A stretch of 64,000 nucleotides of DNA, taken from Dipteronia dyeriana. Taxonomy: Eukaryota > Streptophyta > Magnoliopsida > Sapindales > Sapindaceae. Positions 11,390-22,202 of the stretch are shown here, in pieces (position 1 is the stretch's first letter; the number at the start of each line of letters is the position of its first letter). The stretch is taken from NCBI GenBank assembly GCA_032871835.1, contig CM065301.1, positions 35,534,405 to 35,598,404 of the forward strand, read 5' to 3'. Under the pieces are notes generated by a model, which was not told the origin of the DNA, searched no databases, and was given only the letters and a program-made list of their open reading frames with translations. The translations under genes and the position numbers were made by a program.

Positions 11390-11629
11390 TAATGGTCAAA
11401 TTACTATAAATTAAATAGTTTAATTTAGTAACAAAATATATTTAAATTAAGAACTAATTACACCAACCTCCCATGAGGTTTGCTATATTACACACGGAAA
11501 CAACTTTATTATTAATTGACACCCACATCCCCTACCGTCAGTCAACGACCGTTAGACTTAACCTTTGACCTTATCGAACCCTATAAAAATCCAAAATACC
11601 CCTAAGTATGTCTATTCACTTTTATAACC

Positions 11630-12090
11630 TCAGAAAAAGACAAAAACTTTATTTAAAAGCAAACAAAATTTGGAAACTTTTTTAAAAAATTAAATTAAAA
11701 GTAGATGGATCTCAACCATACATCACATAAATGGATGGTGGAGATTCATTCATTTAAACAAAAAAAAACATTTATTTAAAAAAATATTAAAAATAATTAG
11801 AAGTACAAAACAAATCAAATTAAAATTAAAATTTATATATAAAAAAAATTCTCTCAATAAAGTTGTTTCTTAGAAAAAGACAAAAACTATTTTTTTAAAA
11901 ACCTAACAAAATTTGGGAAAAAAAATAAAAGTTAAAATAAAAGAAGATGGATCTCAACCATCCATCACATAAATGGATGGTGGAGATTCATTCTTTTAAA
12001 CAAAAAAAAGAAATATTTTAAAAAAATTAATATTAAAAATAATTAGAAATACAAAACAAAACAAATTAAAATATTTTTAAAAACTAAATC
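11630..12090 (+). repeat. Direct duplication inside the MULE
   Basis: About 240 bp beginning AGAAAAAGACAAAAACT occurs twice in tandem, each with GATGGATCTCAACCAT and CATAAATGGATGGTGGAGAT. An inverted, more diverged version lies near 13055-13120, so it is probably an internal extension of the terminal repeat. Confidence 0.75.
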
Positions 12091-12779
12091 AATTTCTCTC
12101 TTTCATTCGATCATCATCAGTTCTCTCACACACTAGACAATCTCTCTCTTCTCGATCTCTCTTCTCTTTCTCTCTCTCACTCAAAAAATAATAATGGAAA
12201 AAACTGATAGAGATCTAGATCGATCGATGGAGACTGCTGGTTTGGCGGAAGGTGGAGATCCTCTCCATGGTCGGGTTAAGAGGTTGTGGTGGGTTCTTCG
12301 ATTAGAGGGGGTTTGAATAAGAGGTAGTGGTGGGTTCTTAAATTTGAGGCGGTTTGAAAGGGATGAGAAGTTGAAATGGTGAAGACGAGTCGTATAAGGA
12401 TATGGGTTCATTGGGGTATTCTTCAGAGTTGCCAATTTGAGAGAAAAATTGAAGCTTGAAGAAGAAGAAATTTTCTCTGGTAACAAAGAGCTTCAGTTTT
12501 TTTTTTTTATGATGATGAAGAAGAGAAGGGAAGACATTTTGGACTGTTGTGTTGTGTGCAAGTTGAGTTGAGTTGGGTTGGGTTTTTTTTTTGTTTTTTT
12601 TTTGTACGGTGGTAGTGTGAAGACATGTACTTGTATGTGTGAATCCTAATTTTTTTTATGTGAATAGATGAGGATAGATATCGGAGATCTGGATGTTTGT
12701 GAAGATCCGAACTGGAATCCAATCCCAGATCTGATTTTGTTTTGATTGATGATATTTGTTGGTAGTTGGAGTTGAGAAT

Positions 12780-12920
12780 TGATGAAGATCTGGGTTTGAT
12801 AAGAAATGAAGATTAAAAGACAGGTTTGTGAAGAACTGAAGATTGAAGATCTGGGTTTATGAAGAACTGATGATCGATGAACTTGGTTTGTGAAGAACTA
12901 AAGATTGATGATCTCCGTTG
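12780..12920 (+). repeat. Degenerate short repeat in MULE interior
   Basis: Four to five copies of a unit like GAAGATCTGGGTTTGTGAAG follow each other with substitutions. The surrounding sequence is low complexity and no protein is supported. Confidence 0.6.
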
Positions 12921-13874
12921 ATGTTATTTTTTAAAAAAAAAATCGTTTATAATATTTTTTTTAAACATAATTTAAAAAAAAAATTGCGAAGAAGATGTGC
13001 TTCTAAAAAAAAATAGTTTTAAATGTTCTTAAATTTTTTAAATCTTTTTTTTTAACTTGATCTCCATCGCCCATCATGGTGATGGAAGGTGGAGACCAAT
13101 CTTTTCTAAACATTCTATTTACTGATAAATAAATTAAAAAATTATATTATATTTTTTTTGAAATATATATATATATTTAAATAGATTTTGATTTTTTTTA
13201 AAATTTTGGTGAACCAGGGGTATTTTTGTCGTTCAATATGTTTTAACGGTCAACTATCACACTTAACAGTCAAACCCTAACGGTATGGGAAGTAATGTCA
13301 ATTAAAGATAAAATTGTTTCCGTGTTCAATACAGCAAACCTCAGGGGAGGTTGGTGTAATTAGTTCTTAAATTAACTACTGCACTTCAAAAGTTTTAACT
13401 TACTAACACAAAAATATTAAAATTAACTACTTCATTAGTACACATAATAATGATTAATTAACTACTAAAAAAATAAAAATAATTTACTAAATAAACAAAA
13501 ATTAGCTAAAGTGTTTACATAATATTATAAATTTACTCACATGAAGAAATAATAATGTACCTTCAAATTTTTGTAATTTTTTTTTGGCTCTAACAGTTGA
13601 ATTTTAAATTTCAACCGTTGGAGCCAGTTTTTGTAAAAATAAATGCCAAACGGTTGGACCTCAGGACTGGTCCGGCATGCAGTCCGTTGGACTTGCCTGC
13701 CGGCATGGCGTGCCAGTCAGACGGACCGACTATCTATGGCCCGGCACGCGGCCTGCCACCGTACCGGTCTTGGGCCAACACGTGACCCACGCAGACCGGA
13801 CCTGGTTTGGTCCACTTTTGTTGGCAGGCCAAACGGACCGACCACCTTGGACCAGGTCCATTTTTACACCACTA

Positions 13875-14340
13875 GTACGTACTGATATAAAAATCAAATC
13901 ATTTTCCTATCAATACGTTCTGATGAAATTATATAAGAACATTGAATGTGAACCACTCATTTATAAAATAGCTTTGTCAAAGTAAATAAAATGAGTAACT
14001 CTCATTTGAATGTCCTTATATAATTCTATAAATACGCACATATCTAAAAAAAATTCATATAAATATATAAAAACATTATCTGACTTTTTTTTCCGACTAG
14101 ATTTAATCCATTATATCAACCTTACAATAGATGAAAACATCAAAATCTATTAGGTGAGGCGTTTGTTATAATTGCCTTCCGAGCTATAGAACCAATGTTC
14201 GACTCCTGACGGACGCATTTTATAATATTTATCATTTCTTTCAAAAAAGATACTAATAAATTTTGCAATTCCATCTTTATATAAACAACAATTACAAAGG
14301 GTGAAAGATCATCTTCTTCTCCAATGTAAATTCATGGTAT
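13875..14340. repeat. Right inverted arm and gene 3' flank
   Basis: 13875-14000 mirrors the left arm at 10560-10656. From 14100 on the sequence is AT-rich. At 14148-14212 a TGTTCGACTCC word resembles a tRNA B box, with no clear A box, so a SINE scrap is possible but unproven. Confidence 0.4.
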
Positions 14341-14411
14341 CTATAAATATTGTATTCCTAAATATATACAATCATTTTGCTCCCAAAGACAGGCGTAGAA
14401 GGAGGACATGA

Positions 14412-17083
14412 TCACTTGTTCTCCTTCGGATTTGCTGTCACAGGCTTGAATGCAGCCAACAACACCGCGACTTTACAGGCAAGGAACCCCATCGTACCAA
14501 TCAGGAGATCTTTAGGAGTCAACGCGAAGGAAATGTTATCTCCCGAAGAGCTATACTTTACAGTTACGACAGAAAATCCCACGGCCAATGCAATGATCAA
14601 TACTGGAGTCTTAAATCTTTTGAAGCTTCCTGCAGAGGTTCGGAAAGTTGATGCTGTAGCTGGTAATTCATCGATCGACCTTTGCAATAGAAGCAAGTAT
14701 AAAAACCCGCTGACCCCACCAAAGAGGAATGCAACAGCAGAACTTTCACTGACTGAGAAGTTTGTGATTGATGTGCCTAGAACGACCAGAATGGCATCGT
14801 AAAGTAACAAAGAGAATTTCAAATCTGCATATTCCTTCATGCTTTCCTCATTGGATATTGCACCACTCAAGAATAAAGTTGGCTGCGAAAGTCTTTTACT
14901 CAATAAGTTGAACGGGTCGACCCCAGACAATTCGGTTATAAGGGAAGGTCTAAGTTCCACCATGGATGCATTATCCCCCTCCCCGAGTAAGATATCATCG
15001 AATTTAAAATCATAACTGATACCAATATACTGGATTTGGGATCCATGATTATCTCCCGATGAAGTTTGACAAGCATCTATGACCGTCAGACTCACACCTC
15101 CTAATCTCCATTGACCTGACCTTAGAAATGAAAAAGAAATGCAATCATTGAAATGTTCCGGTCAAAGATATTATAAAATGGGTAATTTGTATGAAATATA
15201 CTCCATGGTGGTTCTGCAAAAGAAAAACTTTTTCAAACAAGTCATTAGAAAAAGGGATCCGTACAAACAGTTAATACTTGTTAATAAGAGAATCACAGTA
15301 GGTTTCAAAATGCATGTACATTATTAAAAAAAAAACCTACATATTTTTAGTCTAACCTGATTCGACACTGATCCAGACAGCTTCAACTTTTCCCAGTCTA
15401 GGTCCCTCAAACATGAATTCATCAGAAGAACCTCTTTGAAAACGGACTACACCTGGATCAGTCCTGTCTTCTGTTTTGGCAGGATAATCGGTCATCAAAC
15501 TTGCAGGTATCCTTTGCAATATTGAGTCACCATTTTCGTCTATCAAGCATAAGAGTATACAGGCATTTACATCACTCAGGCCTGAGCCATAGAAGTTACT
15601 TGTCTGTATCTTAACCTTGAATAAAGACTGAGATCCACCCACATCAACAGACGAAAAAATCCTCTTTAAGGAGGTTTCTGTGCAGACTTTCAATTCTGTG
15701 GCTGGTAAAAGACGAGAAGGTTTTGCATAGTCCTGAAAATCTGAGCAGATACTTATTAGTTAATTCATCATTCTACCATCCATGTAGTGCAGAAAATCAA
15801 AGCTTTGCCTCAGGCCAGGAGAGGTCCTCCATACCAATTACCTACTATACGGCATCTGTAACTATGTACCATTTAATTAACAGAGAGCCCATTACCTATT
15901 TTAATTTTTTAAAATTTTTATCTTCAAAACTTCTCATATGTTTGAATCGTTAGATTAAAATCTAAATAATATCAACAACGCTGTCTAGTTACAAGTCTTC
16001 TATAGTGACCTTGTTTATAAACTCACAATTCAAAAGTCTAATAATGATTTGGAAAGCAAGCGAGCAGTTTATAGCATCAAACCCGATATCATGTAGGAAT
16101 CGCAAAATAAAATAAGTATCATCATCACCAATGTATCTAAAACAGGCACAGACTGCCTGGCAGGTTCAACCTCGGGACACATACCGCCTAATAAAAGTGA
16201 GATAATCGTATTACGAAAACCAAAGACGTAGTACCGGCCACATAAGACTGCTTGAGCAGACAATGACAATACTCTAACATTAATTATATAACAACTAGAA
16301 AGTATCCAACATGCTAGCATGTTTCATGTCACACAAACATTGAAAATGCATGAAACATGCAACCTTCTCTAGTAACACACACATACATACACACCAGAAG
16401 CTCTTGCTCATTGTTTAGCTTCAAGACCCACTATCTCCAGATTGACACAACAAGGACTAAATTGTTCAACTTGTGTTTGACATCAAAACGGCCCTTAGTT
16501 TGACTCTTGCTTCTAATGTCTCTGGATTGTAACAAGGTTGTCCATGGTATAGCCAAATGATCCTTAGCTTTAAGAGGTCAATTGTATGGACTGTTGATTT
16601 TCCTTATAGCCTTTTTAAGCTGATAGAGTGATAGATGATGATGTACTTCTGTTTTCTTATTAGTTTTGAATTAAGTTATTTTGTTTTCAAAAAGTAACAC
16701 ATAAACTATATAAAATGCAAACTAATTGAAATTCTGAAATTGATAAAACATCAGAACCAAGAACAAGGTTTGGACTCATAAATTTTTCGTATCGGCTAAG
16801 CACCCAAAATTCTAATAACTAAAAACCCCATGAAATCTAAAAAAATAACATTTTTTTTCCACTTTCAAGATTTATAGTAAGAGGAAAAAAAAAGTCATTT
16901 TTTGAACAAAAAATGGTTTAAAATGTTACCTTGAAATTCTGATTGTTTACAGCGAATCGAAGGAAAGAGAAAACGCCGAGTTTGGAAGTGGAGCCTTCTT
17001 CTTGTCGTGTAGAAACGAACTGGGTTTACCGGGTTTATTCGATTTGAAGCAGAGATGACTTGTTTTAGGGAAAGTGACTCCAT
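14412..17083 (-). CDS. Probable plastid membrane protein with PLAT/LH2-like domain (three exons)
   Basis: Three exons join in one frame to 413 codons: 17083-16930, 15740-15357 and 15115-14412, with GT/AG introns of 1189 and 241 bp. Exon 1 encodes a Ser/Arg-rich, acid-poor start (MESLSLKQVISASNRINPVN) typical of a plastid transit peptide. Residues about 92-199 resemble a PLAT/LH2 beta-sandwich: FKVKIQTSNFYGSG, FQRGSSDEF, then LGKVEAVWISVESG-QWRLGGV across the second splice site. Residues about 280-402 hold four hydrophobic segments (FSLLLYDAILVVLGTSI; AVAFLFGGVSGFLYLLLL; TPVLIIALAVGFSVVTV; LLIGTMGFLACKVAVLLAAF). I infer a plastid membrane protein of an uncharacterised plant family; its biochemical role is unknown to me. 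For exon 2 an acceptor 8 bases downstream would shift the frame, so CTCAG at 15741-15745 was chosen. It is the only intact host gene here. Confidence 0.75.
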
Positions 17084-17330
17084 TAACGCTCCTGCAACTC
17101 CACCAAGAGAGATCGAGAGGGGCTGAAGAAGAGTTCTACTGTGTTTCTCTTTTGTAATTTTATCATACTACAACTAATACGCACCGTTTTACGAAACTTT
17201 TTTTAAAGATAATGTTGCTTTGACCAAATGCATCTCGTAACTATTTTTTTAATAATAAACATTTTTTACCAAAAAAAATGTTATATATATATATGAGCCC
17301 AAAAAAAAAAATGAAATCGTCAATGAGGGC
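17084..17330. promoter_or_regulatory. Upstream region of the host gene
   Basis: The 247 bases before the start codon should hold the leader and part of the promoter. The first 70 bases read on the minus strand are pyrimidine-rich, typical of a plant leader. No clear TATA box was identified. An AT-rich stretch at 17280-17315 borders the SINE-like sequence. Confidence 0.4.
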
Positions 17331-17410
17331 GTAGCTCAGACGGTAGATGAACGACCTGGAAGTTTGGACAAATGATACCCAGGTCACCAGTTCGAATCCT
17401 ACCAAAACTT
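17331..17410 (+). mobile_element. tRNA-derived SINE head
   Basis: GGGCGTAGCTCAGACGGTAGA fits a Pol III A box, and AGTTCGAATCC about 50 bases later fits a B box. The segment between them cannot form a normal anticodon arm and the acceptor ends do not pair, so it is not a tRNA gene. It ends in CTACC followed by an A/T-rich tail. Confidence 0.6.
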
Positions 17411-17430
17411 TTTAAAAAAATATCTAGTCA

Positions 17431-17694
17431 TGGATTAATAGATATTATCCAAAGAAAAAATGAAATCCAAAATTCAATTCATAAAAAAATAAAAAATAAA
17501 ATTACTCATTATTAGTGGACATAGAATTACAATGACTAAAAGTCACAACTTTAACTATACAGTAAAAATTGTTGTTTTGTAAATCAAAAAACAATCTGGT
17601 TAGAATCTGGATGAGACAAAAAGAAACAAACAAAATTCCAACCATTAGGAAAATCGAGACTCGCGTTTCACACGATGTCTTTAAGACAAGTTCG
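17431..17694. repeat. Flank of LTR B1, duplicated at 45307-45575
   Basis: About 265 bases (ATTATCCAAAGAAAAAATG through CACGATGTCTTTAAGACAA) are almost the same as 45307-45575, and both end in GTTCG immediately before a B-type LTR. The shared flank means both LTRs lie at copies of one insertion site. Confidence 0.8.
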
Positions 17695-19278
17695 TATAAG
17701 TTCATCATTTTGTAATTGGCTTATTTCGTTGACAAAATCACAATCGGGCTTCAATCTTGTAAAGGGTAGCTTAAGATTTGAAGAATACCCATCATCAATG
17801 CCATTGGACATCAAGCGCTTCAAGGAAGGTAGTTTACTTGACTATACTCTTAATTGAAGAGATTTAGTTGCACACACTCACTTGCATGCATTACTACTTA
17901 TTATGCAATGAATTCTATTTGATTACATGGTATTTGTATGCCCTTGTCTCAGTGCATTTATGTCATTCATCACACTCCACACATGTACAACATTCATATA
18001 GGTTAGTGTGTCTTTTTGCCTAGAAAAGAGATTTTTCTCTAATTCGCGGTATAGGTCGTTGGCTATGCACCTAGCCAAGCCGCGATCCCAACAACGGTTG
18101 GTTCCAGAGGTTTCATGCTTAGTGTACCGCGGTTGGTGCACGTGCTTGTACAGCAGTGCCTATCGTGGTCTTTTTCAGACGGTCTCTATTGCCTATACCA
18201 CGGCGTGTGCCTGTTCCTATCCAGTGGCCCCAACCACGGTGTTGTCCAGTGAGTGCACCGTTGTATTTACCGCGGTCTGAACAACTTGCCCGAGCCGCGG
18301 TACATACAGCGGTAATGACAGAATTTAATTGGTTTTGTTAAAAATGATGCCATTTGATCTAGAGCTTCATATATATAGATCATTTCCCTTTCTTAGTCTC
18401 TTTAGAGCTTCATTTTTCATTTTTAATCTACATATAAAGCTCAATAGTGACTTGAAAGAAAAGCCATCAAGATTCAATTTTTCTTGACCAAAATCCAAGC
18501 ACCTATCATTCATTCATGAATCAAACAACATCTAGCTTCATCTAGGATGTGTTTTAGCATGGGTCATTGTCAACACATATGACTTGGTGAGTAGAACACC
18601 ATCTTCATTCATTCCAGTGTTCTTGCTTAATATGAAATCTCTTTTATGACTTGTTTTCATCTAGACTAAGTTCTTTTCTACAAGTTGAGAATTTTTATGC
18701 TAATTGTTGGGTTTTGTATTGTGACAGCTATTGCATCTAGGTCTGCATTTATTTTAAATAGCTAAGTTATATGTATGTCATATAGCAACATGATATCTAG
18801 GATTGTTTGAATCATTCATCCATGATTAAATAAGTATTAAATGTGTTGACCTAAAATTTATGTATTTAGAATATTCTCATATTCACATTAGGTTACATAT
18901 CTCTTCTCTTGAGAGTTAAGTTTTGTATGTACCGTGGGTAGTATACAAGCAAGAGCCTAAAATCACTATTAAAAGCCCGTGGGTAGCAAAAGTGGATTAG
19001 TAAATTTTTAGGTGTGATGTGGTCAACCTAGGTTGTAATCATTTTTACAAATAGTGGATTTTAGAGTTCAATTGGCGATTAGGCCCGTGAGTTTTTTTTA
19101 CCATGTTGGGGTTTCTCACGTAAAACAAATCATTATGTCTTGTTTTAAATTTCACACTTTTTATGACAATGATTGTTTGTGTGACTAATCTTGATTAACC
19201 AAAAGATGTCATTTAATTTGGTTAAAACCAATTCACCCCCCTCTAGGTTATTTAGACACACGTGTTTGTTTATTTTCA
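17695..19278 (+). mobile_element. Family B 5' LTR (copy B1)
   Basis: The LTR starts TATAAGTTC, directly after GTTCG, and ends TATTTTCA before ATTGGTATCAAAGC. It is about 95% similar to 45576-47165 over the central part and about 85% to the B2 LTR starting at 41811. A TATA-like CATATATATAG at about 18366 follows the CCGCGGT motif block. The start TA instead of TG is shared by B3 and the LTR at 54349. Confidence 0.8.
18045..18312 (+). promoter_or_regulatory. CCGCGGT motif cluster in U3
   Basis: Within 270 bases there are about nine copies of ACCGCGGT or one-off forms in both orientations (TTCGCGGT, CCGCGATC, ACCGCGGT twice, ACCACGGC, ACCACGGT, CCGCGGTA, AGCGGTAA). The rest of the LTR is AT-rich. 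The block ends about 55 bases before the TATA-like box, where an enhancer would lie. It is kept, with substitutions, at 44260-44530 and 45925-46195. Confidence 0.7.
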
Positions 19279-19280
19279 AT

Positions 19281-19292
19281 TGGTATCAAAGC
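19281..19292 (+). other. Primer binding site of element B
   Basis: TGGTATCAAAGC lies just after the LTR end and is the same as in element C1, one base off the usual initiator methionine tRNA complement. Confidence 0.85.
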
Positions 19293-19404
19293 GGGTTCTT
19301 ATACATACTTAGGTGATCATTGCTTTTGTTTGTGTATCTTACATTTTTGCATTTTAACATTTTAATTGTTGCATATACTTGCATTCATCTTATCCCTACA
19401 CAAA

Positions 19405-20090
19405 CACTATGAGCGGGAATGGAGGTGGACACGAGGGAGCTTCAAGAATAAGACCCCCTTTGCTCAATGGGGTAAGCTATGCCTCATGAAAAGGTAAGAT
19501 GGAATCCTATCTTTGCCAAATGGATAACCATGCATGGATGGCAGTAGAAGATGTTTACACTCCTCCCACTATGGTTGCCAAAGATGGAAGTAGTGTGCCT
19601 AAGCCTAAGTCTTGATGGAGAACACAAGAATTTGAAGCATCCAAGTGGAACAACAAGGCAATGCATGCCATATTATTCGTTATGGATGACAGTCAATACA
19701 AATTGATCCAAACAACTAGGAATGCAAAGGAGGCATGGGAGATTTTAGAAACGGCTCATGAAGGAATCATAGTAGTCAAGGATTTCAAACTCCGAGTTCT
19801 CCAAACGCAATTTAAGACGATTATGATGGAGGAGCATGAGTGCTTCAAGATTTTCAAGTGAAGTTGATGGACATTGTCAATCAATGTCATCAACTAGATA
19901 ACCCATACTCTAATATGAGGATCATGCAATAGATCATGAGGTCACTTTCCAAGAGATTTAAGTCCAAGGTAATGGCATATGAAGAAAATAGTGACTACAA
20001 GACAATGAAGCCGAGTAAAGTGATTGGAAGGCTTCTAGCCTATGTGTCAAGGAAGGCTCCTGCAATCACACCTCCAAAAAAGCAAAAGAG
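19405..20090 (+). pseudogene. Element B gag, N-terminal part
   Basis: The reading frame starts MSGNGGG near 19409 and shows the DUF4219/UBN2 pattern of plant Copia gag: RPPLLNG, then MESYLCQMDNHAWMAVED, later AMHAILFVMDD and AKEAWEILETAHEG. Stops at about 19486, 19612, 19859 and 19930 disable it. It is cut at 20090 by the family-A solo LTR and resumes at 22203. Confidence 0.8.
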
Positions 20091-22202
20091 CATGGATTTA
20101 TAAAATAAATAATAGAAAAGTTCAATTCATTCTTGTTTTGTTGTTTATTTTATAACTTGTGCATATTAACATCCTAGATTTTCGGATGTAATCTCGAACT
20201 GTGTATATGAGTGTCATATATAGATGGATACAGTAAGAGATGTGTAATCTAAAGAGTCCATAGATAACAAATAAAGCTGGGTACTTTATTTATGGTTAAT
20301 CTATAGTTGCGGTTCATTCCGTAATGTACGGTAATTATATCTTGAATCATTCATATGAGATATGGGAATGGAGACACCTTGTATGATGTGATCATATAGG
20401 ACTAGGCCATGATCTATATGAAACTCCCAAGATCTGTTTACTGATGAGATTCATACATATCAACTAATGATGGTTATATGTGAATGATCTTAATCCTGAG
20501 TATCTTATCGACTCCTTCAGGTTCGATCGTGGTCATTGATATACCATGGGTGAGGTCGAATGCAATTCCTAATCAATATGCTCCATATGTTGGGATTACG
20601 GTTTGGCTTGTGGCTGTGAAGGTATGTACACAATAGTGAAATCCACCCCTTCTTGTGAGAATTCGATGGTAGTTTCCTTAAGGGTTGATTCGGGGATTAA
20701 AAAATATGAGCGCTCTCCTAATTCCGTGAGGAAATATGATTAATTGTCCATTAGAGAATCAATTGTACTTAAAGGATATGTATAATTAGAGGGTTATAAC
20801 GGATATTATGACCCAACTCTAATTATGAACTATTGTGTATGATCACACCATGTGTAATAGCTATATCGATGGACACCGAGTTGTATCGGTCTATGTAAAA
20901 GCATCTGCAGTTGAGAGAGTACAACTTCGGGTTTTTAGTGGAATGATACCGGAGTTAATAATCAAGGAATATTAATTAAAGAGTTTAATTAACAATTCCG
21001 AGGATTATTGAAGCTCATAATATTGTGGGTCCATTAGGTCCTCTTGCTGGCCCGATCAAAATAGGTAACAAGGATCATGGTTAATTAATTAGATTGTCCA
21101 ATTAATTGTGTTACGAAAGTGATACGTATTTATTCGGGAATTAATTGAATAATGAGATTATTTAATTAATGAATAATGGTGATTAAATAATAAGATTATT
21201 TAATTATGTTATTAATCACTAAATTGAGGGTGTTAGTTGATATTTAATTTTAAATAGAATAAGACAATTTGATTATTTTATTTTTTAAAATTCAATTTAA
21301 ATATTTTAAATTGAATTTTAAATGTTTAAATTCAAAATAAATATTTAATTTTAAAAAAATAAAAGATATGAGATATTTTTTAAAAATAAAAGATATGAGA
21401 TATTTTTTATTTAAAAGATTTTAAAATCTAATAAAGATATGATTAGTTTTGTAAAAGATAAAATAATATATTTAAGATATATATTGTTTTCTTGGAAAAA
21501 CGTATAAGAGACATATCAAAACTAAAACAACAAAAACGTGCAAAAGAAGAATTTACGTATGATGCAAATAGCATGTGCGTGATATATCAATTAAAAAAAA
21601 ATAAAGACACAAGCATTATCTGAATTGGCAAAAATATCAGTGCATGCAAGTTTGGGTTTTATGCAAGTGTGTTTTTGTTTTTGTGTGTACCTGATGTCAA
21701 CACATTCAATTCACAAAAGGTTTTGGTTTTGGCAAGTGTGTTTGTTGGTATCAAAGAGAGAAAATTTTGTGTGGGCTCTATTTTTGGTGGTTGAGTACTG
21801 TTGACACAAAAGGAGAAAAATAATATATAGTTTTTAACTTCTAGAATTGTTCTAGTTGTTTTTCCAATAAGAAGAAAGAGTTTCTTCAATTCTCTCTACA
21901 TCCTTCATTCAAGTTTCTGAGACCGTGAAGCGCCCACACGCAGTTACCAGTCCCAGGATATAGCGAGGAAGATCGAATGGTACAGACCAGGAGCATTGCA
22001 AGAAGTGAAGGAGCCTCCAAATGTTGTTAAGGTTCTTAAATCTTCTTCTGATTATATTGATTTCAATTTCCTGTGTTTACATACTGTATGTATTAGTTTC
22101 GAAAATAATTATGATCCCAAGTTTACTGGTTCCAGATTATGATCTGTATAAAAAAAAATTAAACGTATTTTCGTTGCGTTACCAGTGAAGGGGGTTCAAA
22201 CA
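20091..22202 (+). mobile_element. Solo LTR of family A (copy A1), 5' end lost
   Basis: From ATGGATTTAT onward it matches the 5' LTR at 27070-29190 (for example CGGATGTAATCTCGAACTGTG) and ends GGGGGTTCAAACA. The first 36 or so LTR bases are missing, so the left target duplication cannot be read; the right flank is CCTCA. It has no internal region and it interrupts the gag of element B. Confidence 0.8.

Larger units (their letters stand above)
11451..13366. mobile_element. Mutator-like element (MULE) with 9-bp target duplication
   Basis: The 9-bp word TTAAATTAA occurs at 11442-11450 and 13367-13375, directly outside matching inverted ends that begin GAACTAATTACACCAACC on both strands. The inverted similarity continues for roughly 150 bp, to the word CAAAATACCCCT / AAAAATACCCCT. 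Long TIRs with 9-bp duplications are diagnostic of Mutator. No MURA transposase is readable, so it is non-autonomous. The interior holds a pyrimidine-rich stretch and a short possible exon near 12110-12450 that could be captured host sequence. Confidence 0.85.
10657..13874 (-). mobile_element. hAT-like DNA transposon remnant H
   Basis: The ends are inverted: left TAGTAGTGTCAAAATGGACC, right (complement) TAGTGGTGTAAAAATGGACC. Next to each end is a GC-rich subterminal block (10670-10895 and 13640-13855), which in hAT elements binds transposase. Flanking octamers GTACACAT and GTACGTAC agree at five of eight positions with three transitions, fitting a decayed 8-bp duplication. Inside are a BED zinc finger on the minus strand and an inserted Mutator-like element. 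The catalytic part of the transposase is missing, so the copy is non-autonomous. Confidence 0.7.

Noticed and set aside
12181..12722. Two minus-strand Ser/Asn-rich open frames
   Set aside because: Low-complexity translations of pyrimidine-rich MULE interior; no homology signal.
14148..14212. Second SINE or tRNA
   Set aside because: Only a B-box-like word is present; no convincing A box or tail.
14377..14802. Plus-strand open frame of 141 codons
   Set aside because: Shadow of exon 3 of the minus-strand gene.
15732..15732. Alternative exon 2 acceptor 8 bases downstream
   Set aside because: It gives the wrong reading phase after exon 1, whereas the upstream AG keeps the frame through all three exons.
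17331..17410. Functional tRNA gene
   Set aside because: A and B boxes fit, but the acceptor ends do not pair and the anticodon arm region is too long; a SINE head explains it better.
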